Under the pieces are notes generated by a model. It ran no database searches. It was not told where the DNA came from and worked only from the letters and a program-made list of their open reading frames with translations. The position numbers and the translations under genes are program-made. From positions 37,508,153 to 37,572,152 of the forward strand of contig JANAVB010015600.1 in assembly GCA_029216955.1 (NCBI GenBank): a stretch of 64,000 nucleotides of DNA. The letters are read 5' to 3'. Below are positions 32,006 to 44,226 of the stretch, one piece after another (position 1 is the first letter of the stretch; each line of letters begins with the position of its first letter). Source of the stretch: Iris pallida. Taxonomy: Eukaryota; Streptophyta; Magnoliopsida; Asparagales; Iridaceae.

Positions 32006-35000
32006 AGGCTCGCAGGAATTTGAGCTTAGTAACCATCTTTTAATCCTGTTTCTCTCTCTTTTTTTGTCTTTTTTCAGTGAACCCCCCGACCAACCCAGCA
32101 GGAGAACTTCTTGTGGATTCGGCTCAGTTCGTCGTGGGCGTGCGGCTTGATCACTTAATCCGTCGTATAGTGAATCAGCTTCCCACTAATGAACCTAGGG
32201 AGAGAGTGGCTGCCATTAACAACCAACCTTTCCACTTTCTTTGTACCATGATGAATTCGGAGAAGCTGGATGGAGAATATCTGAAACCGACATTTCTCTT
32301 TGGGGACGCCTTTTCCATAAAGAACTCCCGATTGCTGGATGTTTCGGAGCACTGGGATTTTTCTGTAGGCGGGATAGAGATCCATATCCCCGAGATGGAG
32401 CGGCATTATCCTCTCTCATGGTTTAACATGGTACCGTTTGGCAGGACAATGGTGGGCTCGCTGACTCCCACACAATCGGAAATGTTTGTGAGCAACATCC
32501 ACTACAACAGGCGCACGGGTTTAATATGTGCGGGCAAGGAATCAGTGAGTCGGATTGTGATGGGGCTGCTCCCTGGCACTTTTGTAAATATGACTGGCCC
32601 TAATTTTACTTTCGCTCTAGCTGATACTTTTCTGAATCAGCTCGCTCGCAAGGGGTCTTATCCCGTAGGCAGGTTGTCGTTGCTGAACTGGATCAACCCC
32701 ATTCCCACCTGGGCTAATCTTACCTCATGGATCTTGAGAAAGTATGGGGAATACCTTCGGGAAATTGACCTCTACTACGCCGTCAGGGGTACCTGCTACG
32801 GGTTGCCCATTAACAAGCCTTTGTTTATGGCTTTTTTGGAGTTGTATAATCGGCAAACAGGGACTTTCTTTGCCCCCGGAGGAGAGCTGGGGCTTGCTCT
32901 CCATGAGATGCATGCTGTTTCTAGATTGCCGTGGGGAGGTGAAGCTTTTGAAGCATATACACCGACGAACGAAAAATTCGAAGACCTGGATCGACGATTT
33001 CCTGGTTTCGTCGCCGTGTACCAAGAACTGTTTTGCCATCATAGCGCCTGCCACCAGATGGCTATCAAGAAAGAAAATAGCTCAGAAGGGAGCGCCCCTC
33101 ACACTACGGCCTGGATTTTGTATCTTTTCAAGTTGCGTCCCTCCGGCCGAGTTTCGTCTCGAAGTCCTCAAACCCCGGAGGAGGTGAAGGACATGATATT
33201 GAAGGTCAAAAGGTCGAGGTCTACCCGTGACCGGTTTGGGAGTCACACTGACTCCCCCAGTTACTTCCACTATGGTACCCGGGAGATGTCCGATAAAGCG
33301 ATCTTAGCTGGGTTCTTGATGGTGTGGCTACGCAATTGTGTAGTCTCGGGCGGCGCGGGTTCTATAGAAAGGATCAGCCGCCATTTCATTCTTCCTGCTG
33401 TGAAATTAGTCTTTAAGGTAAGACTGGTGCTCCTTCCGGCTATGGTGTGTAGCATACACCACGGCCTCCGCACCTTTTCATCTAAAGTTATTGCTCGTGA
33501 TACGACGATGGACTTTGAACGGATAGAACTACCATACCACTACCTCATGGGGTGGTTATTAATGCACTACCGGTCGTTGATGAGGCCAGGAACCGAAGAA
33601 GATGTTACTACTGCCGACGCCTTCATTTTTCAATACCGTCACCAGCCTTGGGAACATGATACTATGCCGGCCTGCTGGAGGGCGTTGGCGAGGGTTGACG
33701 GGCCCAAATTTTTCGTCTCTTTTCTTCAATTTACCCCCAGGGAAGTGAGGGGAGTACATGTCGACGGCGTTGATCCTCCCCAACTTTTATCTGAGAAGAT
33801 GCTTCTATGGTTACGCAACATCCGCCCTGCGTACGTGGTGTACCGATACCGGATTAACGTATACTTAGAGCCTTATCTGCCCAGTAGATTTTCCCGTCAG
33901 TTTGGTTATAGTCAATTGTTCCTGGATCGTCCTAGCGCTTGCTTGAGCTTTGAGGGCAGTGTACTCGATGGCGTCCGGGCTTGGCATTATTATAATGCGG
34001 TCCATATCCGGGCCAGCTTCTCAGTCCCCGATGCCAGGATGGCAGGGAATATTTTGTATATAGCGGCCCTTTATCATGTTGCAGCGAGCAAGCCTCCTGT
34101 CAATTTTGATATAAATACTAGCTTCATCGCTGGCACCAGTTTGGCTGATAAGCCAGAGGGGTCCAAGAAGAGGAAGAGGGGGGCGAACAGGGTTCCTGTG
34201 CCGGACTAAGAGTCTACTAGGGCGGATGAGGAGGATGACGAACCAGATGCCGATGACTCATCGTATTCTTCGGACGAGGAAGTTGGAAATCAACCCCCTA
34301 TCATGCCGGATGAAAGGGCTGCGGGTCAACCGTCTACTTGGTCTGACGAGGGGGTAGAGGATCAACCATCTGCAGTACCTGGACCTTCGCATAAACGAAG
34401 CAGGCGTGTGACTACCGCTGATGACCGAACCTATTCCACGAAGCACGCCGCGGTAAGACGTCGCAGGCTGTTTGTTGATGATGTAGACGTTGTTTCTGAG
34501 GTGATTTGGGATTTAGCTGTTTCCTTTCTTTTTCTTCTATGTTATGGCCTAATCATTTGTTCTTTTTGCTCTTTATAGGCGTCAGATGAGCTCGCTCCTC
34601 AGGACCCGATTACCGAGGCTGACCCGGTCCTGTCTCATTTAGTCAGTGATGTGTGTACCGCTATCATTGCTGCTGGGGTGCTTCCGATTACGGTCAAGGA
34701 TTCCCACCTTGCTGGGACCTCAACCCAGAGCGATGGGGGCTTTACCGCGCCTGTCCCTGAGACATCTGAACCCCAACATGATGACTTTGTGGGTGAGGAA
34801 ACTACGCCGGCTGTGAACGAGCCGTCGCCTCCACGCTCTTTCCCCGGTAATACAAATCAAACCATAGCTCGTGAATAAGCCTATGTATTCCGTCATCTTA
34901 TCTTTCAGATTATGTCGACTAATGGTTGCTTTGGATGTTCAGGTCCCAACCCTTCATCGCCAGTGATGGATATTGCTGGATCGAACCCTACCGGAGAGGG

Positions 35001-35877
35001 TCTGACGGAACCTCCCTGTATCGTGGGACCTCCGTCTGGGTCGAGCTCGGGGTCCCAGGTAGCAGTACAGCCGGGACAAGGGACGATCCTCCCTGTGTCC
35101 TCCTCTACGAATGTAGTTTCGGGGGTCAACCTTGTTGGCCCAATGATTGTATCATGTTTTTGAATATGGTTAATATGTTAAGTTTAGCTTTTCATTATCA
35201 CTAATCTTCATACTATCACTATAGCATTTCTACTTATACTTATATCTTTGGTGATATGTGCCCATTGGTTTACATCTTAGTGATATGAGCTTATCTATCT
35301 TAAATTTAATTGGGTTGCCAAAATCAAAACTATGTTTTTGATTGTGGTCATTCAATTAAGTTTAATCATTCTGATATCACTAACATTTGTGCCATCACCT
35401 TAGCACTTATACTTAAACTTTGCATAGTCCTAATGTGCTTTAATCTATCATACTTGCTACTATGGATATTGCTTTGTTCGTCTAACATGTACTTGCAGAA
35501 AAGCAATAAGCAAGATCAACATGGACATATGCATTGAAGAAATCATGGTGGGCCAAAGACGACGGATCCCACAAGATTTCTCTGAACCACCCGACGACAT
35601 CTCTGGAGCCACGCACCGGGGGTTCCGCCGAAAGGTATTCAGTTTTTACAAACTGGATATCTTTGGACAGCTGCCGCCAAGGGAAAAGCCAGCACCTTTC
35701 AAAGGAAGAAGCCAAGCCATGCCATCATCATTTCAAGACTCTGAAGAAGACTGCACCTGTCTAAGTATATCTGGAGTCTGTAATGAGTCTTAGGAATAAT
35801 TGTAAACACAAGAAATGGATGGCAAAATCGAAAGCTAGGGCAGAAATAAGCCCAGGATCATTTTTGGTGGATAAGCG

Positions 35878-36121
35878 GCATACCGACGGTATACCGGAGT
35901 ATACCGACGGTATACCGGTTTTTGTTCACAGAAAGTTTCTGTTTACAAAACCGGCATACCGACGGCATACCGGATCATACCGACGGTATACCGCTTCCGA
36001 AACGTTGAAATTCCAACGGTCGGATTTCCAGCAATTAATGATCCCAACGGCTCTATTTCTAGCCGTTGCAATTCCAGACCGGTATACCGCCGGTATGCCG
36101 GATCATACCGGCGGTATGCCG
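35878..36121. repeat. Palindromic GGTATACC / CGG array in the copia-like LTR
   Basis: Three blocks (35878-35918, 35958-35992, 36079-36121) repeat ATACCGACGGTATACCGG-like units, with the self-complementary cores GGTATACC and CCGGTAT..ATACCGG. Each block could form a cruciform or hairpin. They lie just upstream of the TATA box. Confidence 0.8.
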
Positions 36122-36353
36122 GTTCGTGACTGAAAAGTTGCCTTTGGCTTCTTTTCAAGCTTTGGTTATAAATAGCCTTGAACCCCTTCATTCAAGGTTG
36201 ATGCTTTGAGCCTAAAAATTTCTAAACCACCAAAGCTTATCCACATACAACTCTACAAAGCCTTCATTTGCCATCTTCAAATTGTGTTAGAGTTATTGAG
36301 TTGAAAAGTGAGATCTTCATCCTATTGTAAGGAGATCAAAACCTATTGTGAAA

Positions 36354-36458
36354 GGTTGAAGTTGGAGAGTCTTCGTATCCAAACTCTCGGTTGAAGTTGG
36401 GGAGTCTTCGTATCCAAACTCTCGGTTGAAGTCGGAGAGCCCTTCGGATTAAAGCTCT
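36354..36458 (+). repeat. 35-bp tandem repeat, three copies
   Basis: GGTTGAAGTTGGAGAGTCTT recurs at 36354, 36389 and 36424; the third copy is diverged. It lies downstream of the LTR TATA box, in the likely transcribed part. Confidence 0.85.
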
Positions 36459-37734
36459 TGTGTAAGAAGTTGGCGAGTTCTTCGGATCCAAACTCGTGTG
36501 TAACTATTTGCTCAAATAGTGGATTAAAGCCGGAGAGAGTTCCGGGACTGGACTGCCTCTTAGGAGGATACCAGGATACATCGGGTGTCGGTATTGTGTT
36601 TGCTTCTTCTCTTGCACTTATATTTTTAAATTGCCAATTAGCTTGTGCTAAGTGCTTGATTAGTTAGCTTGACCCTATTCACCCCCCCTCTAGGGTTCCT
36701 ACAAACCTTTCCTCCCTGTCGAGCATCCAGGCTCTTCGGGCGGCGGAAGAAGAGTTAGCCGCCATTCAAGCATCTTTCCGTACGGAATTTGCCTCTTTGG
36801 TGGCGGGTGCAGTAACTTCTGAAGCTGCTCCTTCGGTACTGTCTGCCACTCTCCCTCTGACGTCGTCCTCTACAGAGGTCTTGGATGACGCGTTACAGGA
36901 CGTGGTTGCCAGTTTCCATCTCCACCTAAAGAGGGGGATCGAGGCAGCAGTGGAAAGGGGGACTCCCTTTACTCTGGCCCGTCGATGCGCCGGTGGCCAG
37001 ATTAATATCCTTAAGACACTCCCTGGCGAAGGGGAGCTGGCTGCGCTTCTGGAGCCTAAGCTATTAGAAGCTGATCGTCTCGTGGCCCAGTTTCGCTTGT
37101 TGCAACAGACTGATTTACCCGCTGTCATAAATCAAGAGCGCAACTTCCTCATTACCGCGGTGGAGAAGGTGATGGCTGCCCAGGAATCGTTCAAGCCGGC
37201 TATATTAAAGGACCGCCGGGATTTGGCCCGGTTGCACGAATAGTAGAGCCGTCAGGCTGACGATTGTGCGGCTCGGGAAGCGGCTGCCTCTAGCGGGGTA
37301 ACCGACACCCGAGAACAAATCCTCGAACTCCAGAGAAAGCTGGCCTTCTTGGAGTCCGAGCTGGAAGCTGCTTGTACAGAAAAAGGAATTTCCATCCAGG
37401 AAGCTGACAAGCTTAACAGGGCCTCCGCCAATCTAGAACTTGCCCTGAAGAAGATAGAGACCAACTGGCAGGCATATATGTATCTGAATGATGCGGAGCA
37501 ACTATCCCAAGAGGCCGAGCGCCGAGCTAAACAGAGGCTTGAGCGGGGGACTGTCTTTGTGAGAGACCGGCTCCTGGAATTGTGTAATGCTGAAATGTAG
37601 TCGGCCTTTTCTTTTCTTTTTTTGAAAGGGACGTAGTCCCGAAATATGTAATACTTTTTTCTTCCTTCAAAGAAAGAGTACTTTCCATTCTACCCTTCAT
37701 TTGCATTGTTTGTTATACTTGTGATATTGTGGTA

Positions 37735-38790
37735 ATGTTCTCTCCTGTATAGGGAATATATTTGTGGACCTGTTACCCATGGCATACCTTGGTTTTAGGT
37801 ACAGATAACAAGTTTTGGTCAGGATACCTGAAGCAGCCATGGCAAAGTGGTCATGGGCGCTCTTGGTATTGGGAAAAGGAATGCCGTAGAGCAGCTGGGC
37901 TCCTGGGGCATGATGAGATGGTAGGTTTGTGCTAAGAAACTTAGCTGAGGATATTTGTGGGCCTATTATCCTTGGCGTACCCTGGTTTAGGATACGGATA
38001 ATAGGATGAAGGGGAACCGACATACTTGCTCAGAGGTAATGAGGACATGGCAAGCAGGAAAGTTTTTTTAAACGTAGAGTTTTCCTACTCAGAGGTAATG
38101 AGGACATGGCAGGAGTGAACTCGACGGAGGGTATTGGTGGTCAACAGAGGACATTTGTGGTCAACAGAAGACATTTGTGGTCAATAGAGGACATTTGTGA
38201 TCAACAGAGGACATTTGTGAACCTATTACCCTTGGCATACTCCGGTTGTGGGTACAGATAATAGGTCGAAAGGGGATCATCATACTTACTCAGAGGTAAT
38301 GAGGACATGGCAAGTATGAATGTTTTTTCGACGGAGCCTTCCCATTCAGAGGTAATGAGGACATGACAGGAGTGGGCTCAATGAAGGAGGGCACATAGAA
38401 CGACTCAGAGGTAATAAGGACATGGAAATTCTATGTAAGGGGTGATTTGTTTTTGGCGGAAGTGGAACGACTCAGAGGTAATGAAGACATGGCTGTTTTA
38501 GAAATTTGTGGATCGATTACCCTTTTTGTGCACTGGGAGTGCGGCTATTAGATCATGAGGGAGGATCTCCTTCGAGAAAAAAGTTCAGAGGTATGATCAT
38601 ACATGACTTGCTACCTGAAAGAGTGAACGGGATGTGAGTTCAGAGGTACCAGCGGGTACATGACTCGAGAATCTGGAGAATGGTGAGCGTGAATTCAGCG
38701 GTACCAGCGGGTACATGACTCGAAAATCTGGAAAACTATGAGGGTGAGTTCAGTGGTACCAGCGGGTATGTAACTCAATAATCTGGAGAA
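37735..38790 (-). repeat. Tandem-repeat tract of C
   Basis: Units contain CTCAGAGGTAATGAGGACATGG (38030-38480) or GAGTTCAGAGGTACCAGCGGGTACATGACTC (38585-38790), as in B and A. Inside is a distinct 20-bp repeat, TCAACAGAGGACATTTGTGG, starting at 38141, 38161, 38181 and 38201. The tract lies between the 3' ends of the convergent PMD gene and pol. Confidence 0.85.
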
Positions 38791-38796
38791 TGTTGT

Positions 38797-41700
38797 TTAG
38801 ACATAATATTTCTTCAGGAACTTGCCGTTGACGGGCAACATGAGCAAATCTCCGTTTTGCTTAGCGAGGCGGTAAGCACCGTTGGAGAACACGGCCTCGA
38901 TGACAAATGGACCTTCCCATTTTGGCTGGAACTTGTCGGCGGTCTTGTGAGTCATGACCATTGGCCTCCGGACTGCCAGAACAAGATCGCCCACTTGGAA
39001 TGTTCTGATTTTGACCTTCTTATTGAAGGCTCCTGAGATTCGTGCTTGGTATAGCTCGATCCATTTCTGAGCTAGGAGGCGCTTTTCATCTAAGGCCTCC
39101 AACTCTTGTAGTCGACGCCGGTAGTTGTCATCCGTCGTCAATTGATAAGTGAGGGCGACGCGGAGTGAGGGTATTTGAGTCTCTAATGGGAGAACTGCCT
39201 CACTCCCGTATACTAGAGAGAATGGTGTGTTCCCGGTAGCTGTTCGGACTGTAGTACGGTACGCCCATAAACACTCGCCGAGCTTCTCGTTCCAGTCGTG
39301 TTTGTTGGAGGATACAAACTTCTTGAGGAGTTTGATGATTGTTTTATTGAATGCCTCTGCCAACCCGTTTACTGTCAGATTGTACGGTATCGAAGCAATA
39401 TTCTGAATACGGTGCTTATCGCAAAATTGATAGAAAGCATGGCTTGCAAACTGCGGACCATTATCATGGATGATCCTTCGGGGCAGTCCAAAGCGGTAGA
39501 TGACGTGATGCTTAAGGAAGCTGATTACGTTTGAAGTCTTGACTTTTGCGAGTGGGACAACTTCCGCCTATTTGGAGAAGTAATCAGTGATCGCAAGTAT
39601 AAAGCGATGTCCTCGGGAGGAAGGTGGGGTGATTGGACCAACGATATCCATTCCCCATGCTTCGAATGGCTAGGACACCACTGTCGGATGTAGAAATTCG
39701 GATGGTTGGTGAATGAAGTCCGCGTGGACTTGACAGGCTTTGCATTTTCTAGCATAATCTATCGCATCTGCCACCATCGTGAGCCAACAGTAGCCCATTC
39801 GTCGAAGACGGTCCTGCAATTTAGGACCGGGCTGGTGGGCCCCGCAGACACCGTCATGAGCTTCTCGTACGGCTTCTTTGGCTTCTGTGTTTGACAGACA
39901 CCGAAGCAGTAATCCGTCGTAGGAGCGGCGATACAGCATTTTCGTCTCTATATCTTAGAAGAATCTGAGAGAATGCCGTCTGATGCAAGTGGCTTCCTTT
40001 GGGTTCTCGGGCAGGATGTCGTAGACGACAAAATCGATGAATGGTTGTCTCCAATCTGGGGTATCATCGATCGTATGGGCGGAATAACTCGCCACGAATT
40101 GCACATTGTTCTTGGGACAGACCAGTTCGTGGCCTATCACATCCACTGATTGGCGATCATAGTTCAGAACTGCTAGGGAAGTGGCAAGACCAGCTAGGGC
40201 ATTAGCTTCGATATTTCAGAGTCTGGGGACATGTTCGATAAAGAACCCCTCGAACGACGAGATGATGTCAATCGCTATTTGGTGATAAGGGATCATGTCT
40301 TCGTGGCGGACCTCATATGAACCCCGGATCTGATTGACGATTAGTTAGGAATCGCCGTATGCTTCAATGTATTCTACCTCCAGCTTTCTTGCAAGTTGGA
40401 GGCCAATGACCAGAGCGTTGTACTCGGCCATATTGTTAGAGCAGGGTTCAGTGAGGGAATAAGCGCAGTTAATCACCAATCCGGAAGGGGAGACCAGCAC
40501 TACCCCGACTCCGACGACGATATTGCCTTTAGGTTCGGTCCTCGAAGCACCGTCGAAGAACATTCGCCATATATCATCGTAAGAGGTTGTATGTAAGTCG
40601 GCGACCTCATCTGGGATCTTTTCATATATTCTGGAGGACTCCGAGCCTGGGTGGACGGCTAGAAAGTCCGCCAGGGCTTGACCTTTGACTGCCTTTTGTG
40701 GGACGAAGATCATATGATAAGGGGACAGCAATATTGCCCATGTAGTGAGGCGAGAGCTGAGTGCCCCTGGTTTAGTCATGAGGACCCTGAGAGGGTTGAT
40801 TCGTGAGATCAAATGTATTGTTTGTCCAGTGACATAGTGCCGCATCTTCTGAATGGCGAACACCAGGGCGAGACATTCCTTCTCCACAGCGTTGTATCGG
40901 TGCTTTGGCCCAATCATCATTCGACTGAGGTAATATATGGCTTGCTTATGGCCTGCATCGTTGTTTTGTGCCAGCAGAGCCCCGAAGGAATGTTCTATTG
41001 CTCGTACATAGAGCAGGAATGGTTTTCCAGAAACTGGGGCCACCATGACTGGAGGGTTCGACAAATATTCTTTGATTCTGTCGAAGGTGCGCTGGCATTC
41101 TTTATGCCATACGAATGAGACGCCTTCCTTCATGAGATGGGTGAATGGTCGACATCGCCCGGAGAGGTTGGAAATGAATCTCCTGATGTAAGCTAGCCTC
41201 CCTTGAAGGCCTCTGAGTTCGCGGAGATTTCTCGGGGGACCCATCTCCATGATTGCTTTCGTCTTCTCAGGGTCTACATGGATACCCTGTGCAGTGATGA
41301 TGAAGCCCAAGAACTTTCCGTTGGATACGCCCAGAAAGGACTTCGTAGGGTTCATTTTCAAATTGTGCGCTCGTATTAGGTCGAATACCGTCCTTAGATC
41401 CTGCAGATGGTCTCCCTTGCAGCGACTCTTAACGGCTATGTCGTCAACATAGCACTCCACTGTCTTGCGTAAGTGGTCTCTGAAGATGATGCTCATGGCT
41501 CTTTGATATGTGGTGCCAGCATTCTTTAAACCGAAAGGCATGACTGTGTAGCAGTACGTGCCAATTGGTGTTCGAAATGATATATGCTTTTCGTCGTCAG
41601 GAGACATTTTGATTTGGTTGTACCCCGAGAAGCCATCCATGAATGACATACGTTCGAAGCCGCAGGTATTGTCGATCATGATGTCTGTGATAGGAAGGGG

Positions 41701-44226
41701 GAATTCATCTTTGGGGCATGCCTCGTTCAGATTGCGGAAGTCGATGCAGATTCGAATCTTCCCATTCTTCTTGAGAATGGGCACTATATTGGCGACCCAG
41801 TCGGGATGTTGTTCCTCACGAATGAAGCCGCTGGCTATCAGTTTGTTGACTTTGGCTTCGATCGCGTCCATGATGCCTGGGCGGAAGCGTCGCTGTTGTT
41901 GCTTGACTGGCTTCGCATTCGACCGAATGTTGAGTTTGTGAAGAGCAATGTTGGGATTTAATCCTGGCATGTCTTTATAGCTGCAGGCGAACACATCAAT
42001 GTATTCCCTGACAAGTTCTAGCAGCGACTCCCGCTCTTCGTCTGCTAGGCTTTTACTGACGAAAATTGGTTTTGGAGAAGATTCGCTGCCGAGGTCAACC
42101 TGTATGACTTCATCTTCAGTACGAGGTTCTCTGAGTTCGAACCATTTTTCCTATTGTACATCCAATTGCTCGTCCTACGGCTCTAGCTTGAGGATCTCGG
42201 AGATGTCTTCGTCTTCTTCGTAAGCGTCGGCGAATGCCATGTTGGCTGACAAGACTTGTCTGAACACGTCTTCGATGCTGGTATCCGAGTCAGAAGTTAG
42301 GGACCCAGTTGAATGTGACTGCCAGTCGCATTCTTCATATGAACTCTCAGGGCTCGTAGTAGGCGTTACATACCCTAACCCGTATCGAGTTTTGCTATAG
42401 TAGTCCCGTGGTTTGCCCGTCGGGACTGGCGGCTTCAAAGGTAATCGTCGCCCAGTACCGTAGTTCAAACCTGGCATCGTCTCCAGATCATACCCCTATT
42501 TCTGCATGAGATATTTGGATTGGGGGCTATAAAGATACAGAGGCAGTCTTCCGGCATCTGACCCGAGGTCGGCTTCCTCTATGGTGAAGGGATGCGGGTC
42601 GTCCTTCCGGCCGAAGATGATTGGACGGTCCCCTCCCTCGATTATTCGGTAAGCGTCTTCTACTGGAGTAAGCTGGATCGCGGTGTACACATTTGTCACC
42701 TGTGTGAGTAGGTGAGTGCCCATACCGTGTTCCATAGCATACATTGTACATAGCTTATTGAGCTCGGTGTAGTTCAAAAATAACCCTTTATTGATGAAGT
42801 AAGGTATCTTTTCTAGGGGGATTACAACATCAGCGGAGGGAGCATCAGTATGGGCAGCCACATACTTGGCTAGCTCCGGTTCCTCTTCGGCTACCCCGTG
42901 CGTAAGTGAAGACTGAGGGGACGACCTGGGTAGCTTGATCGTCATAGGTTCAGCTGATGGAGCAGAGCGTGGAGTTGTTGGCAGACTAGTGACCCCCAGT
43001 TTGGCATTTGATGTGGAGCGAGGAGTGGCTGGTTCGCTAGAAGTGTCAGACCTTGCATCGGGGTGACGACCCTTCTTGGGAAGGCGTATCGTCAGTAGCC
43101 TATCGGAGGGATTGAGCTTCTCCGTTTGGGGTTGACCGACTCTCGATAGTCTGATTGTCAGTGGCCCCGTTGTGGGTCTCGGCACTTGGTCGGACCTTGG
43201 CAGCCGAATTATCATCTGCTCCTCCTGCGCCGAGAGGCTGATCGCGTCCTTCCGTAGAGTGGCGGTAAGGGGTACGTACCTACCCGGTTTGCGAGCTTGG
43301 AGGTGGATCGTCAGAGGTTCTTCTGATCCCGAAGCTGTCTCGGTATGAGCTTGTACATCTCCTTCATCAAGGTGCCTCTCTGGCTTTTCGTATAGACAGG
43401 AGTCTGAGTAGTAGGATTCGACCCCTATGAAGGGATCGATATCAGCAAACTTTGTCCTCACGAAGCTATGTTTGTCGACATATTTGAAGCACTGGTGTAA
43501 CATGGAAGGTACGATCATGTAATCGTGTATCCATGGGCGCCCCAAGAGGATGTTGTAAGAAGTATCTGCATCTATGACGTAGCAGGTGACTTCGGATTGG
43601 AGATCGCCAATCTGACACTTCAGACGAATCTTCTCGATTCGGTAGCTACTGCCCGAATTGAAGCCGTTGATGGCGGTGCTTGTGGGTGTCAGGCGATGCA
43701 TTGGGAGGCGAAGATGATTTAGCAGACCTTTCGGGATGATGCTTATGGAAGAGCCAGGATCTATGTGCATCCGATCCACCTTCACGTCGTCGATGTATCC
43801 CGTGTAGTATAATGGGCGATCGTGCAGATTAGTTTTAATGAGCATGTCCTGCAGAGTAAAGACGATGTTGGGCATTGCTTCCGTACAGGCGCTGTCCTGG
43901 AGATCCATGGATGAGTCCTCCCCGGTGAGGTTGGATTGAGCCAGATAGGCATCGACATTTTGGAGTGCTTCGCTCAATGCAATAGGAATGTCCTTGGAGA
44001 GCCTTAGGAGTTCGTATAGTGACAACTTGGCCGGTGTGTTAGCCAATTGCGCTAAGATGTCAAAGTTGTAGGGCCTCTCTAGCCCTTGGGCTGTCTCTTT
44101 TCGGAGGGATTTATCGAAGCGAGTCTCCCTCGGCCTAGGCTTGTCAGTCGTCGAAGGCTGAGCCGGTCCCGGAGCATCAGTTGTAGTGGGTTGATGATTT
44201 TCAGCTGGATTGTCAACCACAGGTTG
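38797..44226 (-). pseudogene. Pol of C: protease, RT, two RNases H, integrase
   Basis: Reading leftward, the gag-PR linker LERPYNFDILAQLANTPAKLSLYE near 44070 is in frame here, unlike A. PR has DRMHIDPGSSISIIPKG near 43760 and YNILLGRPWIHD near 43540. RT keeps YVDDIAVKS near 41440. The first RNase H (AVEKECLALVFAIQKMRHYV) is near 40870 and the archaeal-type RNase H (NNMAEYNALVIGLQ) near 40430. Integrase keeps KCKACQVH, WGMDIVGP and HDNGPQF (39780-39440) and ends KFLKKYYV at 38797. Stops at about 42494, 42173, 40343, 39670 and 39570 replace Gln or Trp codons seen in A or B. One stop near 39954 looks like a transversion. Confidence 0.9.

Larger units (their letters stand above)
35133..36703. 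mobile_element. Ty1/copia-like solo LTR inserted in exon 4 of the PMD gene
   Basis: It starts TGTTGGCCCA, ends GGGTTCCTACA, and is flanked by the 5-bp TSD AACCT (35128-35132 and 36704-36708). The TGTTGG..TACA ends and a CACCCCCCCTCTAGGG tail just before the end are typical of plant copia LTRs. A TATA box (TATAAATAG) lies at 36167, giving plus orientation. There is no internal region, so it is a solo LTR left by LTR-LTR recombination. It holds a GGTATACC-rich array (35878-36121) and 35-bp repeats (36354-36458). No gene is present. Confidence 0.85.
31390..37600 (+). pseudogene. PMD/coiled-coil passenger gene of C (antisense to gag-pol, four exons)
   Basis: Exon 1, 31390-31501, encodes MAPKSSKFSSAAAKDKKAASSSA and is homologous to exon 1 of the A and B antisense genes. 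Exon 2, 32078-34500, encodes a plant mobile domain protein: GGIEIHIPEMERHYPLSWFN near 32370 and YLEPYLPSRFSRQFGYSQLF near 33870 are PMD hallmarks. A basic/acidic tail (KKRKRGANR, DEEDDEPDADDSS) follows. Exon 3, 34579-34846, and exon 4, from 34943, are proline/serine rich. After a 1571-bp solo LTR insertion (35133-36703) exon 4 resumes in frame with coiled-coil-like sequence (LRAAEEELAAIQAS, ILELQRKLAFLESELEA) to the stop at 37600. Stops are at 34207 and 37241-37246. PMD proteins such as Arabidopsis MAIN and MAIL1 act in nuclear silencing and gene control. The role in the element is unknown. Confidence 0.85.

Noticed and set aside
35133..36703. Insertion in exon 4 as a MITE or a large intron
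   Set aside because: TGTTGG..TACA ends, a 5-bp TSD, TATA box and a copia-type tail fit a solo LTR better. The flanking exon frame closes exactly when it is removed.
31390..37600. PMD gene as an ordinary host gene (MAIL1-like)
   Set aside because: It lies wholly between PPT and tandem repeats of element C, shares exon 1 with the antisense genes of A and B, and has a second copy next to another transposon. It is a passenger gene.
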